Source of the DNA: an uncultured Collinsella sp. | Lineage (GTDB): Bacteria; Actinomycetota; Coriobacteriia; Coriobacteriales; Coriobacteriaceae | Length of the DNA stretch: 18,700 bases | Direction: 5' to 3' | NCBI GenBank assembly: GCA_900757235.1 | Contig: CAAENB010000158.1 | Span: forward strand, 1 to 18,700 | Part shown: one piece after another, positions 12,646 to 18,700 of the stretch | How positions within the stretch are numbered: position 1 is the first letter of the stretch | Layout: every line of letters begins with the position of its first letter | Position numbers and translations under genes: made by a program | The notes under the pieces: generated by a model | What the model was told of the DNA's origin: nothing | The model's input: the letters and a program-made list of their open reading frames with translations, nothing else | Database searches by the model: none

Positions 12646-15363
12646 TCAGTTGTTATTGCCATCATCGAGCAATGCCTCAAAATCCTTCGCCGGCATAGGG
12701 CGGTAGTAGAGGAAGCCCTGAGCGTAGCGGGCGCCCATTTGTCGTAGCATGTTCGCCTGCTCATTTGTCTCGACGCCTTCGACCACGACGGGCAGATGGA
12801 GCGACTGCGCCATTTCGAGCATCGATGAAATGATTTGCGTGCTGCGGCCTTGATCGCGGTCGGTGGGCACAAAGGTGCGGTCGAGCTTGATGACGTCGAC
12901 GTTGACGTTCTTGAGCATCGCGAGCGTGGACTGACCGGTGCCAAAATCGTCCATATAGGTCGAGAAGCCGCGGGTGTGCAGATCTGCGGTCAGCTTATCC
13001 ACGGCCTCGGATTCTCCCGTATAAGCCGTCTCGGTGATCTCGATATGCATGAGCTCGGGCGATAGGTTGTATTGGGCGGCGAGCGCCCCCATATGTTCGG
13101 CAACGTCGCAGGTAAGGATATCCACGCGCGACACATTAAGCGAAACCGGAACCACACGAAGTCCTCGATCGATGCGCTCGCGCAGCCACGAGGCGACACA
13201 CTGCCAAATGTACTTGTCGAGCGTCACCACAAAGCCGCTTTCCTCGAGTGCGGGGATAAACGTTGCGGGGGAAATGAGAGAGCCGTCCTTGTCAATCCAG
13301 CGGGTGAGTGCCTCGGCGCCAATAATCTCACCGGTTTCCATATCGACCTGGGGCTGCAAGTGGTAGGTAATACGACCATCTGAGAGCGCGTACTGGAACT
13401 CGGTGAGGGTGCGGTGGAACGCGACTTCGCGCTCGTACTCCGCGGGGCAGAAAATGGCAATGCGCTCCTTAAAGTCGTTTTTTGCGCGTCGATTGGTAAA
13501 CATTGCCTTCGCTTGCGCATCTATGGTGATTTCCTCATTGGAGTCGATGGGGTAAACGCCCATGGACGGCCAAAAACCTACGCCGTCATCATGTCTGGCT
13601 ACGGCCTCACGAACGCGGTTGTAGATTTGATGGACGGTGATGTGCTTAAAGGGGATGAGTACGCAAAAGTCATCTTGGCCCCAGTACCCTGCGACGCCCA
13701 TATCGGCATTTTCGATGTCCTTGAGGACCGTGCCTACATCGGCGAGCACGCGGTCACCTTCGGCCTGGCCGTGCCATTCATTAAACAGGCGCATGTGGCC
13801 CATGTCGACCGTGGCGATGCACCAGGCGCCGTCGCGCCTTGTCTTGAGGAACGCGTTGGCACGCCGCATAAACTCGCTTGGTCGATAGAGGCCCGTGAGC
13901 GAGTCGATGCGTTCGGCGATGGCGCTTTTGCGCTCCGCCTCGGGTATGGGGAGGCTATCGTTGGGGACAAGTCCGCCGGCCGTGCGAAGGCGACGGTCGA
14001 GTTCGCCTAAAACGGCAGTCGCTTGATTGGTTAGGCGCTCGTAAAAGGCCGGAACGACTAGACAGACGGGGGTAATGGTATCGCCTGCGATTCGAACAGG
14101 GGCGAAAACGGCCTCTTTTAGATGACGGACCAGTTGCTCGAATGCCTCGTGGTCCAAATCGTTGCTGAGCACGACAAACTGGACGCTTCGTGAGCGGTAG
14201 ACGCGACTCCTGCCACGGGTGATCGACAACATGCGGCCTGCGTATTCGGCAAGCAGGTTGTCGACGGCCTCGGCCCCGTAGAGCTCGTTGAGCTTTGCCG
14301 TGCCACGAATGCGCACCGCTATAAGCCCCGTCTCGCAACGGTCGCGGCGGCAGGCATCGATGGCGTTGACCAGCATGCGCTGCGTTCCGAGACCTGTGGC
14401 GGCGTCGACGGTCTCGGCAAGTGAGTGGTTGACGAGCTCGCCGACATAGAGCGAGGGGACACCTTCGTCGCCGTCGATACGAAACCCGCGAGCACGGCAG
14501 AGAGCGTAGTCACCAGTGGCATTGCGCACGCGGTATTGCATGACGCGACGGTGCTTGGAGCCGTTGTAGATCTGGTCGATATCGTTGCTATAGGCCTCGA
14601 GGTCATCGGGGTGGACACGCGTTTTCCAGTAATCGTGACAGTTGTCTATATGCTCCGAAGGAAGGCCGAGATCGCGCATGGCGCCTTGTGACCAAAGGGT
14701 GCGATGTTTGTCCAGGTTCTCGATAAAGAAATAGCGGCCTTCATTGAGCATCGAAAGGGCGTCGAAAATGCGATCGCTAACTTCGAAGTCGTCGGCGTGG
14801 ACTTGCGTGATATTGCGTCGATCGAGGCGCACGGCATGGCGCAGCTTGTAGTCGTACATACGATGGTCGGCATCGAGCGTCATGCGATTGGAGGCTTCGC
14901 CCAAGGCGGGGTCGGCGTGTGACACTCCGTAGCTAAACGAGTGAGGCATCTCGGAATCGTTATTTTTGAGCAGGACCTCTCGACAGTGCTCCAGACGTTC
15001 GGCGAGGTCGTCCTCGGTTGCAATCGTAGATAGGATGGCAAACTCGTCGCCGCCTATGCGAAACGCCGCTTCGCCCACCTTCATATACAGCTTAAGGTAG
15101 AGACTTACCTGCAAGATATAGCGGTTGCCCTCGTCATGCCCAAAGACGTCGTTGCAGTGCTTGAGATTGTCGATATCGATGAACGCCATGGTAACGGGGG
15201 CGTCCTGCTCCCAGAGCTCCTCGAGGGAACGGGCAAAGCCGCCACGGTTGCCAAGCCCGGTAAGCTGGTCGGTAAAGGCAGTCCTGATCAGATCCTCCTG
15301 CCGCTCGAGAAGGTCACGGACGGTCTTTTCGAGCGTTTCGGTGTAATTGCTGACAGTATCCAT
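12646..15363 (-). CDS. c-di-GMP turnover protein: GGDEF - PAS - two degenerate GGDEF - EAL
   Basis: A 905-residue cytoplasmic protein. The N-terminal GGDEF domain (about 25-180) is canonical, with FIDIDNLKHCND (61-72) and RIGGDEF (102-108). It lacks an RxxD inhibitory site. A PAS domain follows (about 200-315). A degenerate GGDEF (about 320-462) has SRSVQ in place of the signature, and another GGDEF-fold domain (about 485-640) has GQDDF (562-566). The C-terminal EAL domain (about 650-900) is intact: Glu684 in EAL, Asn743, Glu775, Asp805/806 in DDFGTG, Lys827 in KLDR, Glu862 and Gln882. It can plausibly both make and degrade c-di-GMP. The first 460 residues align end to end with the 509-residue protein downstream, suggesting tandem duplication. 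The Shine-Dalgarno is weak (AGAAAG), so expression may be low or controlled by the leader. Confidence 0.92.
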   Translation of the reverse strand: MDTVSNYTETLEKTVRDLLERQEDLIRTAFTDQLTGLGNRGGFARSLEELWEQDAPVTMAFIDIDNLKHCNDVFGHDEGNRYILQVSLYLKLYMKVGEAAFRIGGDEFAILSTIATEDDLAERLEHCREVLLKNNDSEMPHSFSYGVSHADPALGEASNRMTLDADHRMYDYKLRHAVRLDRRNITQVHADDFEVSDRIFDALSMLNEGRYFFIENLDKHRTLWSQGAMRDLGLPSEHIDNCHDYWKTRVHPDDLEAYSNDIDQIYNGSKHRRVMQYRVRNATGDYALCRARGFRIDGDEGVPSLYVGELVNHSLAETVDAATGLGTQRMLVNAIDACRRDRCETGLIAVRIRGTAKLNELYGAEAVDNLLAEYAGRMLSITRGRSRVYRSRSVQFVVLSNDLDHEAFEQLVRHLKEAVFAPVRIAGDTITPVCLVVPAFYERLTNQATAVLGELDRRLRTAGGLVPNDSLPIPEAERKSAIAERIDSLTGLYRPSEFMRRANAFLKTRRDGAWCIATVDMGHMRLFNEWHGQAEGDRVLADVGTVLKDIENADMGVAGYWGQDDFCVLIPFKHITVHQIYNRVREAVARHDDGVGFWPSMGVYPIDSNEEITIDAQAKAMFTNRRAKNDFKERIAIFCPAEYEREVAFHRTLTEFQYALSDGRITYHLQPQVDMETGEIIGAEALTRWIDKDGSLISPATFIPALEESGFVVTLDKYIWQCVASWLRERIDRGLRVVPVSLNVSRVDILTCDVAEHMGALAAQYNLSPELMHIEITETAYTGESEAVDKLTADLHTRGFSTYMDDFGTGQSTLAMLKNVNVDVIKLDRTFVPTDRDQGRSTQIISSMLEMAQSLHLPVVVEGVETNEQANMLRQMGARYAQGFLYYRPMPAKDFEALLDDGNNN

Positions 15364-15687
15364 GTTCTAAGCGGCTTTCTGAGGTCGGGGCGGATTGCGT
15401 CGGGCGAGCTCGTTGTGTACATGCATCGTTGCTCAGCGCTTTGCATGTATCCAGGCCCCCGCCTTGCCGCGTTGTTGAGTTAATTTGCCGGCTAATGTTC
15501 GCTGTTGATAACAGCTGAGTAGTGTAAACAATAATGCACAATTGTATATGGGTGCACATGCTGTGGGCGGCTATTATTCGACAAGCGGTAGCGCGACGAT
15601 GCGATGTTCGATAAAAATGCGACTGGGACGATATATGTTGACGGGTATACTTGTCCCGTTTTAAAACGCAGGAACGGAGATGGTCGC
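15364..15687. promoter_or_regulatory. Divergent control region between the GGDEF/EAL gene and the patatin gene
   Basis: Over 300 bases without a gene, with AT content rising from about 15480 onward. Three dyads are visible: TACATGCA/TGCATGTA (15418-15449, 16-nt spacer), GCTGTT-GAT-AACAGC (15501-15515) and ACGGG/CCCGT (15641-15659, 9-nt spacer). TTGACG at 15639-15644 and TATACT at 15646-15651 are promoter-like but too close to work together. Both divergent promoters should be here. Confidence 0.45.
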
Positions 15688-16557
15688 ATGGCACAGTCAA
15701 ATATGACGCGCACGGTGGGGCTGGCGCTCGAGGGAGGCGGCTACCGCGGTATGTATACGGCGGGCGTGCTCGACGTATGGATGGAGCGCGGTTTGACCTG
15801 CGACCATATGGTGGGCGTCTCGGCGGGCGCGGCGTTTGGCTACAACTTTAAATCGCGCCAGATCGGCCGCGCCATTCGCTATAACAAGGCCTATTGCGCC
15901 GACAAGCGCTATGCGAGCGTGACCAGCTGGCTGCGAACCGGCGATATGTTCAATGCCGACTTTGCCTATCACGAGGTGCCTATCGAGCGCGATCCCATCG
16001 ACCTGGAGGCATATCGCGCCTGCCCCATGCGATTTACGTGCGTGTGTACCGATATCGAGACGGGCAAGGCCGTCTATCACGACCTGCCCTATGGTGATGA
16101 GCGCGATATCGAGTGGATTCGAGCGTCGTCGGCGATTCCTGTGGCGACGCGTCCCGTTGCTATTGACGGGCATAAGTATCTGGATGGTGGCGTGGCTGAT
16201 TCTATTCCCAGCGCATGGCTGTTTGCGCAGGGGTATGACCGCAATATCGTGGTACTCACGCAGCCGGCGGGCTTTGTGAAGCAGCCCAACAGCGTGATGC
16301 CCATGCTACGGCGCGTGTTCCGTCACTATCCGGAGTTTGTCGCAGCGCTTGAGCATCGGCATGAGGTCTACAATGCCACGCTCGATGACCTGGCACGTCG
16401 CGAGGCTGCCGGCGAGATCTTTGTGGTGCGGCCGAGCGAATCGGTGAAGGTGCCGTCGCTGTGTCGCGAGCCCGATGAACTTGAGCGCATCTACCAGATT
16501 GGTCGCCGCGATGCGGAGGCGACCTTACCGGCACTGGAGGCATATCTGGCAGGGTAG
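15688..16557 (+). CDS. Patatin-like phospholipase (RssA-type serine hydrolase)
   Basis: A 289-residue cytoplasmic patatin-family acyl hydrolase. The oxyanion motif is GGGYRG (16-21), the nucleophile elbow is GVSAG (43-47, Ser45), and the catalytic aspartate is in DGG (166-168, Asp166), giving an intact Ser-Asp dyad. Length is usual for bacterial patatins of the YlbK/RssA group; no signal peptide or membrane segment is visible. The start is placed at 15688 because GGAGA lies 7 nt upstream. An in-frame ATG at 15604 has no ribosome binding site. The lipid substrate is not predictable. It is transcribed away from the c-di-GMP genes and converges on thiE. Confidence 0.9.
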   Translation: MAQSNMTRTVGLALEGGGYRGMYTAGVLDVWMERGLTCDHMVGVSAGAAFGYNFKSRQIGRAIRYNKAYCADKRYASVTSWLRTGDMFNADFAYHEVPIERDPIDLEAYRACPMRFTCVCTDIETGKAVYHDLPYGDERDIEWIRASSAIPVATRPVAIDGHKYLDGGVADSIPSAWLFAQGYDRNIVVLTQPAGFVKQPNSVMPMLRRVFRHYPEFVAALEHRHEVYNATLDDLARREAAGEIFVVRPSESVKVPSLCREPDELERIYQIGRRDAEATLPALEAYLAG

Positions 16558-16579
16558 AGGCTGCTGCCGCCATCTCGGC

Positions 16580-16625
16580 GGAAAGCGCATCCCGGAATGG
16601 AGGTCCAAACTGGGATGCGCTTTCC
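16580..16625. terminator. Bidirectional terminator-like hairpin between the patatin gene and thiE
   Basis: The perfect 14-bp arms GGAAAGCGCATCCC and GGGATGCGCTTTCC flank an 18-nt loop. It sits between convergent genes, 23 nt after the patatin stop and 45 nt from the thiE stop. The AAAG/CTTT ends give short A and T runs on both strands, but these lie inside the stem. Confidence 0.65.
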
Positions 16626-16669
16626 ATTGCTGAAGTTATGGGGCTGTGGAGCAACTGCTCGGCCTATGC

Positions 16670-17365
16670 CTATGCCTGCTGCCAGGTATCGACGAGCTCC
16701 TTGGCCGCGGCGTAGGGGTCATCGGCGCTGCAGACGGCGCTCACCACGAAAAAGCCGTCGACGCCGGTTGCCTTAAGCTGCGGCAAGTCGGCCGTCTTGA
16801 CGCCGCCGCCCACCACGATGGGCACGGGGCTTGCTGCGTGGAGGGCGGCCAGGTCCTCAAAGCTCTTGGTGATGATAGAGCCATCGGCCGCGCGTCCGCA
16901 GTCGCGCTTGGTCTCGGTCTCGTGGAGTGGGCCGATGCCCAGGTAGTCGACTAGGCTCATGTCGGCGGTCTTGACGTACTCGAGCATCTCCCCGCAACGG
17001 GCGGAAAGGCCCACGATGGCGTCGGGCCCCAGCAGCTTGCGACAGACCTCGACGGGAATGTCGCTCTGACCCACGTGCACGCCGTCGACAGCAATGCCCT
17101 GCTCGCGCGCGGCGAGTACGCAGTCCAGGCGGTCGTCAATCAGCAAAGCGACCTGACCGGTCTTGCCAGCCTGTGCGATTGCCTGCGCGGCGTCGCCGGT
17201 CAGCGCAATGATCTCGCGGGCGCTTGCCACCTTGGAGCGCGCCTGGATGCAGGTAAAGCCGGCGTCGAGTGCCTGGGCCACCACATCGCCCACGGGGCGC
17301 CCGAGCGTGTTTTCGGGGCCGAGCACCAGATAGGCCGAGATATCAAGGTTGTCGCGGATGCTCAT
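16670..17365 (-). CDS. thiE: Thiamine-phosphate synthase
   Basis: A 231-residue TIM-barrel enzyme that joins hydroxymethylpyrimidine diphosphate and thiazole phosphate to give thiamine monophosphate. The motifs in order are QARSK (41-45, the family's Q-x-R-x-K pyrophosphate site), DDR (77-79), DGVHVGQSDIP (94-104), VGLSAR (118-123), GIGPLHETETK (143-153) and VVGGGV (184-189). Length is slightly above the usual 210-220. Its ATG overlaps the stop of the preceding gene by 4 nt (ATGA), and AGGAGG lies upstream, so translation is probably coupled. It is last in the TPP-riboswitch-controlled operon. Confidence 0.93.
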   Translation of the reverse strand: MSIRDNLDISAYLVLGPENTLGRPVGDVVAQALDAGFTCIQARSKVASAREIIALTGDAAQAIAQAGKTGQVALLIDDRLDCVLAAREQGIAVDGVHVGQSDIPVEVCRKLLGPDAIVGLSARCGEMLEYVKTADMSLVDYLGIGPLHETETKRDCGRAADGSIITKSFEDLAALHAASPVPIVVGGGVKTADLPQLKATGVDGFFVVSAVCSADDPYAAAKELVDTWQQA

Positions 17366-17703
17366 CGTGCTTCCTCCTGCTTCTTGATCTGTGCTTCCAT
17401 GCGCTCGAGCTTGCCGGTCATGGTGTCGGTAAATCCGGGTCGAATATCGGCTTTGAGCACGACTTCGGTGCGGATGCCCTTGCTCGCCAACACAAAGGTC
17501 GCGTCGCGCACGACCTGCATGACCTCGTCCCAGTCGCCCTCGATCTCGGTGAACATCGAGGTGGTGCGGTTGGGGAGGCCGCTCTCGCGAATGACGCGCA
17601 CGACCTCGGCGACCTCGGCGGACAGTTCATCGCCGGTGCCGCACGGGGCGATGGCCACGGCGACGAGCGTGTTCATGCCGGCAGCGGTTGCGGGCTCGGA
17701 CAT
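17362..17703 (-). CDS. MTH1187-family thiamine-binding protein
   Basis: A 113-residue protein of the MTH1187/YkoF-like family (PF01910, formerly DUF77). VAVAIAPCGTGDELSAEVAEV (14-34), a TTSMFTEIEGDWDEVMQVVRD segment and a KADIRPG motif match the ferredoxin-like fold. Family members bind thiamine or its pyrimidine precursor, and its place between thiM and thiE supports that. It starts 3 nt after the thiM stop with GAGGAGG upstream. An internal ATG at codon 10 is a less likely start. Whether it chaperones HMP, carries thiamine or regulates the pathway is not shown by the sequence. Confidence 0.85.
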   Translation of the reverse strand: MSEPATAAGMNTLVAVAIAPCGTGDELSAEVAEVVRVIRESGLPNRTTSMFTEIEGDWDEVMQVVRDATFVLASKGIRTEVVLKADIRPGFTDTMTGKLERMEAQIKKQEEAR

Positions 17704-17706
17704 GGC

Positions 17707-18546
17707 TTATACCTCCTCGAGGTCGAGTCGGTTGTCGGCAATATCCTGGGCGGTCGCGCGGTAGAGCTCGTCGATAAAGGCGACCTTAAAGCTTGCCGGG
17801 GCATCGGCAACGGCGGCGGCACGCGTGCCGGCAACGTTGTAGACGGCGGTGCCGCAGATGGCCGCCGTAAACGGGTCGGTGGCGCAGGCGTACACGGCCA
17901 GCACGCCGCCCTGCGAGCAGCCGCAGCCGGTGATCTTGGACATGAGTGGGCTGCCGCCGTGGGACTTGGCAACGGTCGTGCCGTCGGTAATCAGGTCGAC
18001 TTCGCCCGAGACCACTACGGCGCCGCCGGTGTAGCGGGCGAGCGCCACGGCGGCATCGCGGGCGGCGTCTACCGTGTCGGTGGTATCGACACCGCGCACA
18101 CGGCTCAGATCGGCCGCCTCGCCCTCAAGACCCCACAGGCCGGCGAGCGCGATAATCTCGGAGGCGTTGCCGCGCACGATGGCGGGCTTGTACTGCTTGA
18201 GTTCGCTTACCAGTTTGGTGCGCAGGCTGCCGATGCCCAGGCCTACTGGGTCGAGCACCCAGGGCTTGCCGGCGTCGTGTGCCGCCTTGGCCGCGCGGGG
18301 AATCGTCTGCTCGTAGATGGGGAAGAGCGTACCCATATTGAGATAGATGGCGCCGCCGCCGGCAACGAGTGCCTCGCCCTCGTCGGGCAGATAGACCATG
18401 GCGGCCGATCCGCCCACGGCGAGCTGTGCGTTGGCGACAAAGTCAATCGTCACCGTGTTGGTGATGGAGCCTGCCATCGGATTGGTGGCGTGAATCTCCT
18501 CCACGGCCTTGATCACGTTTTGCTTAAGCTGTTCCGAATCGATCAC
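17707..18546 (-). CDS. thiM: Hydroxyethylthiazole kinase
   Basis: A 279-residue ribokinase-like enzyme that phosphorylates 4-methyl-5-(2-hydroxyethyl)thiazole, a salvage step for thiamine. Diagnostic blocks are SITNTVTIDFVANAQLAVGG (27-46), WVLDPVGLG (96-104), IVRGNASEI (123-131) and the active-site ITGCGC (205-210, with Cys210 in the GxGC position). Length is close to the usual 265-275. The GTG at 18546 is chosen because AAGGAGG (18555-18561) lies 8 nt before it; the open frame upstream runs through the riboswitch terminator and cannot be coding. It is the first gene of the operon under the TPP riboswitch. Confidence 0.92.
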   Translation of the reverse strand: MIDSEQLKQNVIKAVEEIHATNPMAGSITNTVTIDFVANAQLAVGGSAAMVYLPDEGEALVAGGGAIYLNMGTLFPIYEQTIPRAAKAAHDAGKPWVLDPVGLGIGSLRTKLVSELKQYKPAIVRGNASEIIALAGLWGLEGEAADLSRVRGVDTTDTVDAARDAAVALARYTGGAVVVSGEVDLITDGTTVAKSHGGSPLMSKITGCGCSQGGVLAVYACATDPFTAAICGTAVYNVAGTRAAAVADAPASFKVAFIDELYRATAQDIADNRLDLEEV

Positions 18547-18554
18547 TGCACATG

Positions 18555-18561
18555 CCTCCTT
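18555..18561 (-). promoter_or_regulatory. Ribosome binding site that fixes the GTG start of thiM
   Basis: AAGGAGG lies 8 nt before the GTG. An out-of-frame ATG sits only one base after the Shine-Dalgarno and should not be used. Confidence 0.75.
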
Positions 18562-18567
18562 GGCATA

Positions 18568-18599
18568 GAAAAGGGGCGCTGTGCATAGACAGCGCCCCT
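18568..18599 (-). terminator. Intrinsic terminator of the TPP riboswitch
   Basis: On the minus strand an 11-bp GC-rich stem (AGGGGCGCTGT with ACAGCGCCCCT, 6-nt loop) is followed by TTTTC. It lies just downstream of the TPP aptamer and before the thiM ribosome binding site. This is the expected arrangement for transcription attenuation when TPP is bound. Confidence 0.85.
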
Positions 18600-18603
18600 G
18601 TAA

Positions 18604-18700
18604 AGGCGGCATGCTCCCTACGCCAGCATTAACTGACAGGTTCAAAGGATTGGGCCCCATGCCCTCTCAGCCTTGTGGTTTGCACCGCCGGCACTCCCGC
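18604..18700 (-). ncRNA. TPP (thi-box) riboswitch aptamer, 5' edge cut by the window end
   Basis: Read on the minus strand, the conserved thi-box segments occur in order: GGGAGTGCC near 18698-18690, GGCTGAGAGGGC (18672-18661), CTTTGAACCTG, TTAATGCTGGCGTAGGGA (ending at 18615). They form the pyrimidine- and pyrophosphate-sensing arms of the TPP aptamer. The 5' strand of helix P1 would lie beyond position 18700. A terminator follows directly, then thiM, so the switch represses the thiM-thiE operon when TPP is plentiful. Confidence 0.92.

Noticed and set aside
15604..15687. N-terminal extension of the patatin protein from an ATG at 15604
   Set aside because: No Shine-Dalgarno precedes it, the extension has no family similarity, and the promoter-like dyad at 15641-15659 lies within it.
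17269..18588. Long plus-strand open frame (439 codons) opposite the thi genes
   Set aside because: Antisense to three well-supported thiamine genes and running into the riboswitch terminator; Gly/His/Ala-rich sequence without homology.
18547..18660. N-terminal extension of ThiM in the longest open frame
   Set aside because: It would be translated from the riboswitch expression platform and terminator; the ribosome binding site at 18555-18561 supports the GTG at 18546.

Overview
The window reads as a chromosomal segment of a GC-rich Gram-positive bacterium. High GC, strong AGGAGG-type ribosome binding sites, closely packed genes, palindromic repeats of the GTGACAAAGG type and multi-domain GGDEF/EAL proteins together suggest an actinobacterium of the class Coriobacteriia, perhaps Collinsella. 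That placement is inference from overall impression, not from a marker gene.

Layout. Positions 144-2147 (+) encode an EF-G/Tet(M)-like translational GTPase. Positions 2241-7047 hold three genes framed by four copies of one palindromic repeat (rep1-rep4): an AAA+ ATPase (+), a short class-II UvrA-like ABC ATPase (+), and a second AAA+ ATPase paralogous to the first (-). Every gene 3' end between 2.1 and 7.2 kb lies inside or within about 5 nt of a repeat copy, and two stop codons are supplied by the repeat itself. Positions 7159-10047 (-) carry a run of housekeeping and redox genes: trmL, a CobW-type metallochaperone GTPase, an ArsC/Spx-like protein lacking the catalytic cysteine, and an iron-sulfur flavodoxin. 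Positions 10.3-10.9 kb form a visibly AT-richer islet with a small membrane protein. Positions 10989-15363 (-) encode two paralogous cyclic-di-GMP proteins: GGDEF-PAS-degenerate GGDEF, and the same core extended by another GGDEF-like domain and an intact EAL domain. A patatin-like phospholipase (15688-16557, +) is divergent from them. The right end (17707 down to 16670, -) is a thiamine salvage operon, thiM - thiamine-binding protein - thiE, led by a TPP riboswitch with an intrinsic terminator; the 5' edge of the aptamer is cut by the window end.

How they work together. The thi operon is a coherent unit: thiazole kinase, probable thiamine-binding protein, and thiamine-phosphate synthase, under TPP attenuation. 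The two GGDEF proteins probably share control of c-di-GMP. The least explained part is the repeat-framed AAA+/UvrA-like/AAA+ block: two homologous ATPases of the same length class flank a UvrA homologue that has lost its UvrB-binding region. The first ATPase and the UvrA-like gene look co-transcribed from a promoter with three GGTATAA elements spaced exactly 10 bp apart. No phage, integrase, CRISPR, rRNA or tRNA was seen.
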